A stretch of DNA of 64,000 bases. Origin: Hibiscus mutabilis. Lineage: Eukaryota; Streptophyta; Magnoliopsida; Malvales; Malvaceae. The position numbers were made by a program, and so were the translations under genes. Within the stretch, counting starts at the first letter, position 1. Each line of letters begins with the position of its first letter. The notes below the pieces were generated by a model. The model searched no databases, had not been told where the DNA came from, and saw only the letters and a program-made list of their open reading frames with translations. The stretch is taken from positions 4,588,001 through 4,652,000 of the forward strand of contig CM033741.1 of assembly GCA_019671005.1 (NCBI GenBank), given 5' to 3'. Below are positions 1 through 12,173 of this stretch, piece by piece.

Positions 1-1026
1 TTGAAAGATCTCACTGTTACACCATGGGCTGTCAATACTTCCTTGGCTCGATGATCTCTAACCAGAGATATAGGATCTGCAAACAAACAAAAAAACAATA
101 AATTTCCTCTTAAAATGTTAAACATAGCCCTTTTTTTTGGCTCTACAACCCTCGAGAAAATAAAGAAACTAGCAAGCATGCTAATGGAGTTTTCGGATTT
201 AATCATAATTTGATGCTTAAATGGATCACACTGAGAAACCCAAAATTGCAGAAGGCCAATTTATACAACAGCTGATTGCAATTAGTGAACCATCATATAT
301 AATCATTTTGTAAAGAAAATGGCAAATAAAGAAACTATAATGGAACTACGGGCAAGCTTGTTAATGGAGCTTTCAGATTCACTCGAAACACGATGCTAAA
401 AACAACATACTGAGAACCCCAAAATTTATACAACAGCTGATTGCAATTAGTCCACAAAATCATAATTATAAGAATCTATGTCTATCTTGATGCAAGCCCC
501 ATAAGACTCAATTATTATATACATAATATAATCAAATTTTTGCATAGAAACTGGCAAAAAAATACTATCAATCAAAGCCACCGGCAAGCTTGTCAATGGA
601 GATTTCAGATTTACTCAAAAGTGTTGAGAGACCCCAAATCAGTTAAACAACCTTTCAATCAATCACAATTATAAGAATCCATCTTTCAACTGACCGTAAA
701 AGTGATTGAAGAAGTGGAAACTAACCATACAAGTGATTGAAGAAGAGCTGGGTAGCACCAGTGGATTTAACAAGCTCGAGAAGAGACGAAACACTATCAG
801 ATGATCTCTTTGTGATGAGACAAGTTCCAAGGCTCCTCAAAGAAGAATCCAGATGAGCCAAACTGTTTTTAAGCCACCACCGTGAAACCCTTCCCGGTTG
901 ATAATGGCCTTCTTCTTCAGGCGCCCATACAAAAACTGCAAAAACAGGGCCTGCTCTAACACCAGCTAAAAGTGCTGGATTATCTTCGATTCTAAGATCC
1001 CTTCTAAACCAGACTATGCTAGACAT
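1..1026 (-). CDS. CRY1: Cryptochrome 1 blue-light receptor, 5' part (exon 1 and start of exon 2)
   Basis: Partial gene on the minus strand, truncated by the left edge. Exon 1 is 1026-726 and encodes about 100 residues, starting MSSIVWFRRDLRIEDNPAL. Exon 2 begins at 76 and reads DPISLVRDHRAKEVLTAHG before the edge. The intron (725-77) is GT-AG and joins in phase to give HLYDPISLVRD. The reading frame extends upstream to a GTG at 1050, but the first ATG is at 1026 and fits the family start. The sequence is the N-terminal alpha/beta part of the photolyase-homology region (WFRRDLR, EEEGHYQPGR, SRWWLKNSL). The stretch SLRSLGTCLITKRSSDSV follows CRY1 rather than CRY2 as I remember them. CRY1 is a nuclear and cytoplasmic FAD-binding photoreceptor controlling de-etiolation. 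The FAD pocket and C-terminal tail lie outside the window. No defect is seen in this part. Confidence 0.93.
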
Positions 1027-3700
1027 ATCTCCCAACAACAACAAAAACACAGATTTTATCTTTTCTCAACTGTGTACCACTGGAGTGGGAATTTTTGGTT
1101 TCTGGGTAAAAATATTATCTTTGTTTTTTGTCAACAAAAGGAGGCTCTGAGCATCATTAATGGAGGATGATAGTGAAGATGAGTATTTATTTTATGATTA
1201 TTCTCTATATTTTTTGACTGAATATCTTTTGTTTATGGAACCGGGGGATACACAACAAAATTGATGGGCAATTTGCAGCCACAACTTTTTTATTTTTATT
1301 TTCTAGATTTTCAATTTCCTGTTTATCCATTATAGGAAAAACAAAATTCCACCTACCACCACCACTCTAAATTCCTCTGCTTTATTTGTGTATGATATAC
1401 TTGTATGTAATTTCAAGATATTCAAAAGCCATTTTTTGTGTAATATAAGATATTAAAATAATATAAAAAATTTAATTAACTATTATTTTTCAAAAAATTT
1501 ATAGTTAATAATAAAATACTTAAAAATAAACAAACATATATAAGAGAAAAAGTATGATTTCTTTACCTGAAATTTAAAGTTAATTCGTGACGCCAATTCA
1601 ATTTACAACATAACATATTTGTCTATCGTATGTTTTTTGACAAATCTTAATTTTAATCATACTTAAATGGAAGGAGAAGGCGAGCTCTAAGGGGAAGGAA
1701 GAGGTGTTCTTAGTGGGTTTAGAACCCATGACCTAAAGAAGAGGTGTTCTTAGCGGGACTTTATGTTAGGAGGCAAATTTATAAAATTCTAGTGGATGGA
1801 CTTATAAAACTTAGAATGGGTGAAAATAGATTTTCAATAGAAAATAGATACAAAAATTTATTTTTTAGATCATATACGAATTTTAAATTTTTAAGAGAGC
1901 GACCATCTCCTCTAATCCCCTAAGTCCACCTCTACTCTCGGATAAGTTATTTTATGGACTTGGCTCACCACGTCTTTCATAGTCCCTATCCACTAAAAAT
2001 AGGTCAACTAATCCACTTTTTTCATTCACTAATTCATTTATAATCAATATAACTACCTACTCCCTATTTACATGGCATAAAAAAGTAAAAATTCATCTTT
2101 AGAAAAAAAAATAGCATGAAAAAAAATTATATAATTAATTTTTATTGGACAAAACTATGAATAATATGGTAGGCCGCGATCATATAATAATTTTCCTACT
2201 CTCTCCTGAGTTGTAGAATTAAAGATAATTTAGATATTATATGTAAAATTATATTATTAATTGGTGTAAATAATAAATGAATCTATTTTATATCTACAAA
2301 TAATGAATTTAAATATGGAAAGTCAATGCAGTTTTTCTTTATTAGTAATGATTCGCCGTCACCCTTAATATGGTACTAATTTGACTTGCGAAAAGATAAA
2401 CCGAACTCATTGATTGCATTTGAACATCAATTGGAACGGGACAGGCAGCATGGGCAAAGTTAGGTATTTAGAGCTCTTCCCTTTTGGACCTTTTCTTCTT
2501 CATAAAGTGCTCAGATTCCATTTTTGATGCTCATCCCTTTTAAGTCTATATCTGACACGGATCGAGTTAGAATATGATTCAATTTTTATTTAATATTTAA
2601 ATAAAAACTTAATATATACGTATATATATCGAACATATTCTGGTATTAAATAATTAGTATTGTGGTCTAGTAAAATAGGTTATCTCTTGCATGAGGATAG
2701 TGATTTTGGATACGTGCAGGCAGCCGGCAGGGAAAAAACACATGCCAAAAGAGCATGATCTGAAGGCCATGTGACGGTGCTCCGTCTCATCTGTTTGTAT
2801 GTTAGCTGCCATTGCCACTGCCATTCACGGTCGATTAATGGTCCCCCGTTGCCAGTCTTAACCACCTCCTCGATCGTCACTTGAAAAACCTAAACAACAA
2901 CAATAATAATTGGTTTCGGTTTTGTTGTCATCTCTCGATATGGTATGAGAATTGAGATGAGATATTTATATTCGTAGTTAGTTGAGTTTGATTAAAAAAA
3001 CGAATTCGGTTTGATCAAATTAGACCATTTGATTAAGTAAATAGTCAGAGTTCAAAAGTAAAATTTAATTCGAAATCAAAATGAACTTCGAATTTTAAAT
3101 CGAGTTTAAACCTTTACTTTTTTATCATCAAGTATTATTTTATTAATGAAAAAATCATACAAATATTATTATCAATGAGCCTCATTAAAAATCTCTCTAA
3201 CCCTAAGTATAGCAAAAGAGTACTCCCCTATAATGTCGAGGAATCCAATCAAACCAAACTCAGCACAACTAAGCCAAAGCAAAGAACAACAACCGAGCAC
3301 CCCACACTAAGTCATATCAATCACTCCCAATTTGTAACTGCCACCACTATGCATACGCCAATGAAGCACCAAACAAGAAAAGAGAACAACACCTTACATC
3401 GCCAAACACCCGAGCCCCAGCAGAGTGCTATAGCCTGGCATGAAACCAAGAAATTCGGCCAGCCCCTCCCTTTGCCACCTCTGCCACATGTATCTTAAAT
3501 GACAGTCCATTTACATGGACTTGCACTACTTCATCAATGCTTTCCAGCTGGCTCGTTTCACTTCCTCATCTGTAATACTATTGCGCGATATTATTGGATT
3601 ACAAGCTTATTTCTAAATCCTCCATCGAGTTCAAGGTTCTAAGATGATGGATAAAATGGGAACAGTGTTTTTAAAACACAATCGAATTTCTAAATCCTCT
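1027..3700. other. Intergenic, AT-rich; possible LINE 3' tail
   Basis: No gene is recognised here. The first few hundred bases are the CRY1 upstream region and 5' UTR; I see no confident TATA box. A short direct repeat (AGAGGTGTTCTTAG) occurs near 1702 and 1741. The stretch from about 3115 to 3590 looks, on the minus strand, like the 3' end of a LINE: a stop-rich tail of modest GC ending in an A-run. No domain or target-site duplication supports it, so this is weak. An open frame on the plus strand in the same stretch has no recognisable content. Confidence 0.4.
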
Positions 3701-3789
3701 CGTTTACCTCTTAATGAGAATACTTCAGTCGTTCACTTTTTAATGAGAACACTCACAGTCGTTTATCTTTTAGTGAGAACACCTATAAC
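3701..3789. repeat. Three degenerate 30-bp tandem units
   Basis: Three consecutive units start at 3701, 3730 and 3760. Each has the pattern CGTTYA, then a T-rich part, then ARTGAGAAYAC. The spacing is 29-30 bp. They end about 25 bp before the hAT-like insertion at 3821. Confidence 0.7.
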
Positions 3790-3820
3790 GAGAGGATTGA
3801 TCACTGCTATCAGCAATAAT

Positions 3821-4415
3821 TAGGAGTGTAAACGAGTCGAGTCGAGTTCGAGTAGTTTTTAACGAGCCTGAATAATCTGAGCTCGACTCGGCTCGTTAAA
3901 AACTCGAGTCGAGTTTGAGCCTCAGTCAAGTTCGAGTATGGAATTGACCAAGCTTTGACCGAATCAGACTCGAATAGCTCGCGATCTGGCTCGTCTCATT
4001 TAAATCCCTATTAGGAAAAACTTTGATACACAAGTTGTGTAAACTTTAGTTTACACAAACTTGTTAATTTTAGGGTTTATGATGTTAGTTTAGGGTTTAG
4101 AGGTTTAGGTTGTTGGGTTTATAATTTATGATTTAGCTTTTAGGGTTTAAGACTTATGTTTAGGGTTTATGCTTTAGGGTTTTAGGTTTAAGAATTTAGA
4201 TTTTAAATTTAAATTTTTTAAAAAATTTAGTACATTATATTTTCGAGTAGCTCGCAAGCTTTTCGAGTCGGATATCGGGTAGTTCGACTCGGCTCGTTAA
4301 GAACTCGAGTCGAGTTCAAGTCCGAGTCGAGTCTAATCGAGTTGAGTGTTGACCGAACTTTGACCGAGTTGAACTCAAGTAACTCGCGATTTGTCTCGTG
4401 TCATTTATAGTTCTA
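3821..4415. mobile_element. hAT-like non-autonomous composite element
   Basis: The 595-bp insertion is flanked by a perfect 8-bp duplication, GCAATAAT, at 3813-3820 and 4416-4423. It starts TAGGAGTGTAAACGAG and ends CATTTATAGTTCTA. It has two GC-richer lobes full of CTCGACTCGGCTCG-type motifs (about 3821-4015 and 4240-4415). Between them is an AT-rich core of degenerate TTTAGGGTTT units. An internal copy of the terminus (TTTAAATCCCTATTAG) near 4000-4016 suggests a dimer. The element at 39440-39962 has the same architecture in the opposite orientation. An 8-bp duplication and a TAGGGGTGTAA-type end fit hAT. No transposase is present. Confidence 0.85.
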
Positions 4416-4980
4416 GCAATAATTACCTTGAATGAAATAAAAAAATAAAAAAATGTAATGGAATGAGAGGCTGAGCCCATATGTTAGTTAAAGCAATCGA
4501 ATTCTTCTTGGGCTCTTTCCTTTTGTTCGTTCAATTGTTGTGGACTTCTAATCTGCGTACTAATATATGATTTTATATACGTTTTCTTCATAGGATTCAT
4601 ATGTCATGGCTGTCAGATCTGGTTAAATTTGAAATTAGTGGTCCGATTAATTGGATCGGTTGAATAAAATTAAAAATTTATCAATTATTGAGAACGGTTT
4701 AAAATTTAAAAAAAATTAAAAGATTTAACCGTCACAAGCATATTTAAAAACTGTCACAATCAATTAAAAGTTTTAAATTTTTTATTTTAAATTATTTTTT
4801 CTGATTTTATTCAATTATTATTAATTCAATAACTCAACTAACCCAGTGAGTTAAAAGCAAAAAAATTAAGGGTCTAACCGGTTCAACCACTGATTTGGAT
4901 TTTACAATATTATTGTTTATTTATTTTAATTTCATCAATTTAGCTCGCGAACTTAAGAATTATATCAATCTTAACCTTTG

Positions 4981-5118
4981 ATTTTTGTTGACTAAAAAAA
5001 TTGTTATGTGCATGTGGTTGTTATATGCTTTCACATCAACTATTATTATTAATTGTCTTTTCATGTCGATGATGACGAGTTAATTTTTGTTGACTAAAAA
5101 AATTGTTATGTGCATGTG
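4981..5118. repeat. Direct duplication of a 36-bp segment
   Basis: The segment at 4981-5016, beginning ATTTTTGTTGACT, recurs identically at 5083-5118, 102 bp downstream. The surrounding 4.4-5.8 kb is AT-rich with no gene seen. A short GACGAGTTA motif brackets the second copy, which suggests duplication through microhomology. Confidence 0.8.
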
Positions 5119-5810
5119 ACGAGTTATTTATTATAAAATTTAAAAGTTTTTTAAAAAAAAACCAGGTCAACTATACAGACACATCATCAAAATTAACATG
5201 TCACCATTTAATTGGAAAATGTTATTGTATTAAAGAAAATGACATATTAACATATTAAATCATACAATGTTAATTATTTGACGACGGAATGTCTGACATA
5301 ATAAAAGGGCAATTGGTGATAATGGCTCTAATAGTCAACAACAATCAATGGGTGAGATTGATGAAATTCAAGAATTTAAAGGGTAAATTGATGAAATTAA
5401 AAAGGAGAGACAATATTGTTAATTTTAAAAGATTTTAAAGGCTAAATTAATACAATTAAAAAAGAGGAACAATCATTAATTTACGATTACTACAAGAACA
5501 AAATTATCCTTCAAACTTTAGTTATTTATTTGATACGAGAACTATTCAATCACTTGATATATTAAACAAAAATAATTTTGATTAATGCAATAAAATGTTC
5601 GATAAAAAAAATTAGATAAAAAACTTTACGTACATAACAAATTCAATTTATACTGCTAACCTGAAATATATTTACATATATCACGCAGTGTGAGGTTTTC
5701 ATTCTAATGAGAGTAGTTATAGAAAGTTGATTTCTTTTCTCTCAAGGGATTGACCTTCGAATTAACCAATCCAACATAATTTACAAAAATCTTCGTAATA
5801 ATTTAGTTAA

Positions 5811-6670
5811 GGATTAAATGAAAAATAAGTGTTTAATTATACTTTTTTTTGAATTTTAGGCACTTAATTTTTTTTTTTGCTAAAAATAAGTGCCTAAAGT
5901 TTACACCGTTATAATTTTAGGTGCTCGATAGTTAACTATCGCTAAAAAAATCCGTTAACCAATCAATGCTTGACATGTGGCAATAATTTGATTTTTTTTT
6001 TATTTTTTGAAGAAAAAACAATTTTTTTAAATATTTTTGAAAATCTCAAAATTCTCAAATTGTTAGAAAACAGTCTCAAATCCCTAAAATTTCTAAAATC
6101 CAAACCCCCAAATCACCGTCGCTTTCGCCGCCCTTAAGCACACCCCTTTGGTCGCCGGACCTAGCCGATCATTTCTCCCAACATGACATAATCGAAAACG
6201 ATGAACGGCGTGCCAGGCGAACGCCGATTTTGTGTTCGACGTTCGATGGCACACCATTCGCCATTTCTGACGATGTCCTGTTGGGAGAAATGATCGGCTA
6301 GGTATAGCGATCGAAGGCGTGTACTCATGGGCATCGATCGGCGGCGGAAGCTACGACGATTTGAGGGTTCGGGTTTGAGAAATTTTAGGGATTTGGGGGC
6401 TGTTTTGTAAAAATTGAAATATTTTAGGACTTTCTAAAAAATTAAAATTTTTATGTAAAAAATTGTTTTAAAATTTTAATTTTGAAAAAAAATAACATGT
6501 CACGTGTCATGTTTTGATTGGTTAACAATTTTTTTTAACGATAGTTAACTACGATGCACCTAAGATTGTAACGGTGTAAATTTTAGGTACTTATTTTTAG
6601 AAAAAAAAATATTTTATGCATCTAAAGTTAAAAAAAAATATAGCTTGAGCACCTATTTTTCATTTAAGCC
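5811..6670. mobile_element. Mutator-like fold-back element, copy 1
   Basis: The element is 860 bp. Its terminal inverted repeats are GGATTAAATGAAAAATAAG and GGCTTAAATGAAAAATAGG (read inward). The flanks are TTTAGTTAA (5802-5810) and TTTAATTAA (6671-6679), a 9-bp duplication with one mismatch. The inverted repeat continues inward: the GC-rich centre contains CCTAGCCGATCATTTCTCCC near 6166 and its complement near 6283-6302, so most of the element can pair with itself. There is no transposase. The 9-bp duplication supports a Mutator-superfamily origin. Relatives lie at 29855, 54615 and 58993. Confidence 0.85.
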
Positions 6671-7912
6671 TTTAATTAAAACAAATGTTACAGTACACGT
6701 GTCAACCAGCCACTTAATGGAATCTCTTCAGCTTCTATCATTTTCTGCTTGAGAGAGAACTCTTAATGTCGACATGGTTATGGATTTCAAAGCAACATAT
6801 AGAGAATCATATTCTGTTAGGTTTCTTAATTATAACTTTTTATTTATTTTAAACTAGAGTTATATAGTTAATTGCATCCTGTATACATATAATTGGGGTC
6901 CGAAAATATTATAAGATCTTTTTAAATAATTAAAAAAAGTAGGAAAAAAAATGTCTGTTTAAATAAAAATATATACCTATATTCGATAGGTATATTAAAG
7001 TCAGATAATATGGTAGGATCCCATTCACCAATTAAACCTACCACATATATTTGCTACTACTAAAAGTTTATCATGTTATTGCATTAATCATATGTACATT
7101 TAAGGATGTTTTGTAATATTACAATCAACAGGAAATTAAGATTAGACAATAGAAGAATAAAGCCGTATAGTTTTAAAATTAACAAGAATTTAATAAGTGT
7201 TTATAAAATTTAAAATAAACCAAATTTAATTTAACGAATATTTAAACTATCATAAAATAAAATTACCATTAGACAAAAATATAGAGGGGCATAGACTTAT
7301 CTCATTCCCTTAATAGCTTTGTCTCTCAGTGTAATCATATGGAGATTTTGTGGTCATCTTGCTATTAGTATACGAAAGTAGCATGTGGGGACATAACTCT
7401 TGATCATTTTTAATCATACGATATTAGGATCCGTTATACTCACGATATGAGTGTGGAAGCATTTAAAGGTATTAATTTTTTTTAAGATCAATTTTTTAAT
7501 TGAATTAATATTCGATTAATCCATAAAATCATCAATTAAGAAGATTATCTTACAATTATATACAAAAAAATTGTTTTGTTGTATATTAGTGTAAAATTAG
7601 AATGGTTTTAATGGATTTTCTATAATTAATAACAATTCAATCATAGTGTTATTCCATGTCCTACCCACTTAGATAATACATTTTAAATTTAAAGTAAATT
7701 AAAATTATCTAAATATTTATTTAATATAATAATAAATAATCATTATATATAGATAAATAAAATATTGTCAGCCGATTATCATATAATAGACTATATCTAA
7801 AATTAAAGCGTAAATGCAAATGCAATATATAGTTATCTACATTCACAACAAACAGTGTGAAATCCAAAACCCAACACTCTCAAGACTTCTAATATTAAAA
7901 ATAAAACCATAT
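6671..7912. other. Intergenic, downstream of MYB gene
   Basis: The stretch is AT-rich with no recognisable gene, RNA or repeat family. It holds the MYB 3' flank, since that gene is on the minus strand. Confidence 0.6.
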
Positions 7913-9647
7913 CTATGAAATAATCTCGTGCATGATAGAGTCATCGAAATAGAGTTCAGACCAGTACGGAGAGGCGGCGGCCGCGCCATTGTAGCTCGAA
8001 GCACTACTCGCATCTCCCGGGTTGTTGCTCACCGATGCTTCGGCTGCCGTTACCAGAGGGGTCGGCGGCGATTGAAGAAGCCACGACGACGAGTTATCGG
8101 TCAGATCTCCATGGCTGACAAAAAAGTGGGAGCGCTGGCCCATCTCATCACTGTTCATTGATGTTCCCTTCTCAGTAGTATTCAACGAGGTTTGGAAACC
8201 GAAAGGGACTTGTGGTGGTGGATGGTGGAGAAGTTGAGATTGAGAGGTTTCATTAATATTATTTTCAAGTGAAAACTGGGTTGAATTTAATAAGCTGAGA
8301 GAAGCTGCTTCCATGTCTGCAATGGCGCCGTAGTTGTTGTTGTTGGTCGCTGAAGGCGACGGATAAGAAGATTGGAGGAGAAATTGGAGGTATTGAAGCT
8401 TAGCCAACTGCGCCGCCTCGGCCGGCAATGGGTTCTCCAAGAGATGTTTAAGGTTGGCGAGGGCTATCAGCTGAGGCAAGCTTGCGAAGATATAGGTTCT
8501 CGGTTGATGGGTCATCGGATCGATCCCCATTTGAATCAGCTTTTTCTTCAAATGTGTGTTCCAAAAGTTCTTGATTTCGTTGTCTGTGCGCTCCGGCAGA
8601 TGTGTTGCAATGGCTGACCACCTTTTACCAAATAATAATAAGAACAACAAGAATTATAATTCAAACAAATACAGAAAATTGTGTAAAAAAAAACACACAC
8701 AGAAAAGGTCAAATTTTATTTCAGTCCCTATACTATGTTCAAATTTGAATCTTAGTCTCTACTTTAATTTGACATAATTTGATCTTTTCACTTTCATAAT
8801 GTCATTAATTAACTATTCTGATCAAAATAACAAAGTGAATTTCTTTTCTTAAAAGTATATGTTTGACTCATCATGTTAACACGATTTCTTCTATGTTGAA
8901 TGATGTTTTTTATAGTCTTATAAGGTGATCATAAGGTAGTATTTGTTCATATTTTTTTAATCATTTGATAACACACATTTTACAGGCAAAATTGCTCGAA
9001 CCTGGGCCTAATAGAATAAATATCATCCCCTTTTCTACTATGACCACTCGTTGGGTTCGAAGGATGTTGTTTTTTAATCCGCATTAACATTTTAACCAAA
9101 TTGATTAACGATGATTTGAACTAACTAATTAATGACATTATAAAACTGTATTGAACCAAATTATGCCAATTTTACTATAAGGGTCAAATACCAACTATGA
9201 GCATAGTAAAAGGACTATAGCAAGACTTTAACCCCAAAAGAAAACAAGCGAAATCAAAATCGTAACGCTTCAGAAATAATTTCTTGTTTCTAAGAATGGA
9301 ATGCAAATGCAGGATTGTTTGTTCTTCATCTTGAGAAAACTTGCCCCTCTTGATATCAGGTCTCAAGTAATTGGTCCACCTCAGCCTGCAACTCTTCCCA
9401 CATCGGTTGAGACGTGCAATGGCGGGTTTCAAGAATTCCATGTCTTCAAACAAAAGGACAACACCGAGAATGAAGAGAATATTGGTAATAATTAGGGCTA
9501 AAAGTAGAAATTACCTACAAGCTTAGGCAAAGCTCTCCAGCTACCATGGCCATGGCTGTTTATGAACTGAACCAGCTTTTGATCTTCTTCGGGAGTCCAT
9601 GGTCCTTTCTTCAGACCATCTTCATCACAACAAGGAGATCCTCCCAT
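7913..9647 (-). CDS. R2R3-MYB transcription factor, MYB53/92/93-like (splice sites damaged)
   Basis: Exon 1 is 9647-9515 (133 bp), exon 2 is 9413-9284 (130 bp) and exon 3 is 8621-7913. The first two have the classic R2R3-MYB sizes, and the sum (972 bp) gives 323 residues in frame. Exon 1 carries GPWTPEEDQKL and the start of R2. Exon 2 carries LNRCGKSCRLRWTNYLRPD. Exon 3 completes R3 (WSAIATHLPERTDNEIKNFW) and has the subgroup tail LKKKLIQMGIDPMTHQPRT plus an acidic C-terminal end. The subgroup controls suberin, fatty-acid and root genes in the nucleus. The oddities are an acceptor before exon 2 that reads AC (9415-9414) instead of AG, and a donor after it that reads GA (9283-9282) instead of GT. 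R3 also has LRN where LGN is usual. The frame is otherwise open, so this is either a very recent pseudogene, an altered-splicing allele, or sequence error. Confidence 0.85.
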
Positions 9648-9734
9648 GATGTTTTTTTTTCTCTCTCTCTTTATCTTCTATGTTTGCTTTGCTTAATTGC
9701 TTCCCTTTGCCATCACCTAAACTCCTCATACATG

Positions 9735-9743
9735 CTATTTATA
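9735..9743 (-). promoter_or_regulatory. Probable TATA box of the MYB gene
   Basis: On the minus strand this reads TATAAATAG, about 90 bp upstream of the MYB start codon at 9647. A CT-rich leader lies between them (9648-9665). Position and sequence fit a plant TATA box; it is intact although the gene's splice sites are damaged. Confidence 0.6.
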
Positions 9744-9894
9744 CACACTCTTTTGCTTCTTAATTTGATCTTTATTTTGCATTAAAATAAGTTTCCACGA
9801 TTTCTTCCTTTGACCGTTGAGATTGTCTGGCCATATATGTTATTTTTTTACTATTTAATAGTGTTTTATTATTATTTTTTGTTTCTCTCCCGTT

Positions 9895-10060
9895 TCCCAT
9901 GATTTTGCCCGGACTAATCTGGATTGACCCGCATCATACGCCTAATTTTAGTGAATGAGTCTCACAGCGGAAACTTTTTTCATACACTAGAACTCAAGAC
10001 AAATTTAAGCGATTTCAATCTGCGTACCACTTGGAGGAGTGAAAAACTATAACAAGAAAA
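9895..10060 (-). mobile_element. SINE-like remnant
   Basis: On the minus strand it shares with the element at 29004-29191 an internal TTGAGTTC-type box B, a following AAGTTTCCGC/AAACTTACC segment, and a 3' part with GGGTCAATCCAGATTAGTCC. The latter resembles the conserved 3' end of widespread tRNA-derived plant SINEs. The ends are eroded and no target duplication is clear. Confidence 0.45.
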
Positions 10061-12162
10061 TATTTCTGATGAAACGGGTATGAATCCATTGATGTAAAGT
10101 TCATACACACGAGTTATTAACATGTGACTCATTAAACCCCCTAAACCTAGTCGAAAAAAAAGAGTACATATGCTAATAAACGGGACGAGCAAGGTGCGCC
10201 ACTATACAAGAAAATATTTCGATTCCATATTACTTTAGTGATTTCGGTTTACAAATTTAAAAATTATTGTTTTCTTAATTGAATATAGTCTTATTTTTTA
10301 TTTAATTTATAATTAGATTAACTTTCTATAATATAAAAGTAAATGAAAATAACTGTAATATGTATAATCATTTAGAAAACAAAAGATGAATCAAATCAGT
10401 TCTAGGCTTCTAGCTAATAAAAATCAATTTGGATTGATTCGATTATCTTTGTAATTCATTTTCTTTAGTGATGAAGCTATGTGGGTGGAGGGAGTGGCAT
10501 TGTTTTCATGCGCCTCTTGATTCTAAAACTAAAAATATTAAGTCTCGTTTTTAATAATTTGAAATTAGATAAATTAAGTATGGCCTTCATTTTTTTGTTT
10601 AAATGTTTTTTTCAAGCTCTTGTCGTTTTAAAAATTAAACGAATTAAATCGTAGCCTTCTAATCTTTAGATTTTAGATTATAGCTTATCGATAAGATTTT
10701 AACTTTTTTTTGTTACTATTTATATTCAGAGACGGATCACTGCTAGAGCATGGGAGCCTTGGCACCTCTAAGATTTGGGGAAATTAAATTTACACTCCTC
10801 AAATATTTTAGAAATTTTAATTAGGTCTCCTTAGATTTATTAGAAATTCTTATTAAGTCTTAATTTTTTAAAATATTTTTAATTGAATCCCTCAAATTGT
10901 TAAAAATTTCACTAAAACTCTCATTTCTAAAAAAAATAATTAGACCCTTAATTTTTTTAAAAATAGTTCTCCTTAAATCCTCAATTTTTTTTATTAAATC
11001 CCCCAAATTATCGCACCAAGATCTGCCCCTGTTTATATCTGATCCCTTCCGAACTTTCATCCTAATTTTATCTATGACATTAAAAACATTTTTTTTAAAA
11101 AAAACGAGCTGAATTGAATCACCTAATCACATTTATCATTAAATTAATAATATTTTTTTAATGATTCAACTAAAATTAAGAAGAAGAAAAAAGACAAAAT
11201 AATGGGTCTTTGTCCAAGGCCATTTAAACATAATTAAAATATGATTTCGTGAAAACGTTGATATGCGAAATTGGTCAAAGAAATCAAAAGGAAAGCATTT
11301 CATGCACGCAAGGGAACGAAGAAGAATAATCCTTCCGTCATTACGTATTTGTTTGGTTTGCACTTTTTGCATGGCTTCAACAATTTATAACGTCCTATTA
11401 TTTATTTTAGATTTTATGATCTGACTTACTTTTATTAAGAAATCTACGTACCGAAAATATAATCATTATACGGATCAGCAAGCAGAAACTCTTCCCCAAT
11501 AATTCTATCTAGGGATAGAATTAGAATTTAAAATTAATGGGAAAAATACAAATGTTAAAAATAAAGTTTAAATTTATAATTAATTCATTTTTAACACACA
11601 TATCAAAGGATAATAATTGGTGCGTGAGGGCAAGAGTCCCTCCCACACAACATATGAGTTTGTCCCTTATTCTATCAGCGACAAAGCCATGTATTAGCTG
11701 AAGGTGTAGTTGTTTTTTTAAAATTTTTGGTATAATAATATTTTATGTTATTTTTAGATTAAATTTTAGTTAAATAAGATTTTTAATCCTCCCAATTTTT
11801 AGAATTAAAGACTTAATAAATTTTCATCATTTCCTCTATTTAATTCTAATTCCGTCCTTGGGTTCTACCGAACAGTTTCACTACCACCATGTTCTTCGTA
11901 CTTTTCTCAATATGATCATGAACCAGCTTGCAGAAACTAATCTTAGGGTACTTACCCTCCTTGAACACAATCACATCATCCTGTCGTATATCAAAATCAA
12001 AATTGTTTATAAAAATATAATACATGTATTAATCATTTAATCTTATAATTTTGTGTATTAAAAATTTTATAAACACATTTCTACGTATATCTATCTATAT
12101 ATTTAAATTAAAGAGCAATTTCCCGGTTTCCCTATATAATTTTTAGTTAAAGAACATTTAAT
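10061..12162. other. Intergenic, AT-rich
   Basis: No gene is recognised. From about 10740 to 11100 a region repeats short phrases of the form AAATTTTTAATTRARTCYYC, typical of degraded retroelement or MITE DNA, but no ends could be placed. The small open frames here are low-complexity. Confidence 0.5.
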
Positions 12163-12173
12163 TTAATTCGTAG

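Noticed and set aside
3175..3498. 107-residue open frame on the plus strand
   Set aside because: Composition is low-complexity with no domain, and the region reads better as a non-coding LINE-like tail on the other strand.
4040..4200. Interstitial telomere tract
   Set aside because: The TTTAGGG units are too degenerate and lie inside a transposable element with defined ends.
7928..8777. Plus-strand open frames at 7928, 8372 and 8556
   Set aside because: They are antisense to the MYB third exon or extend past it into intron sequence; they have no domain of their own.
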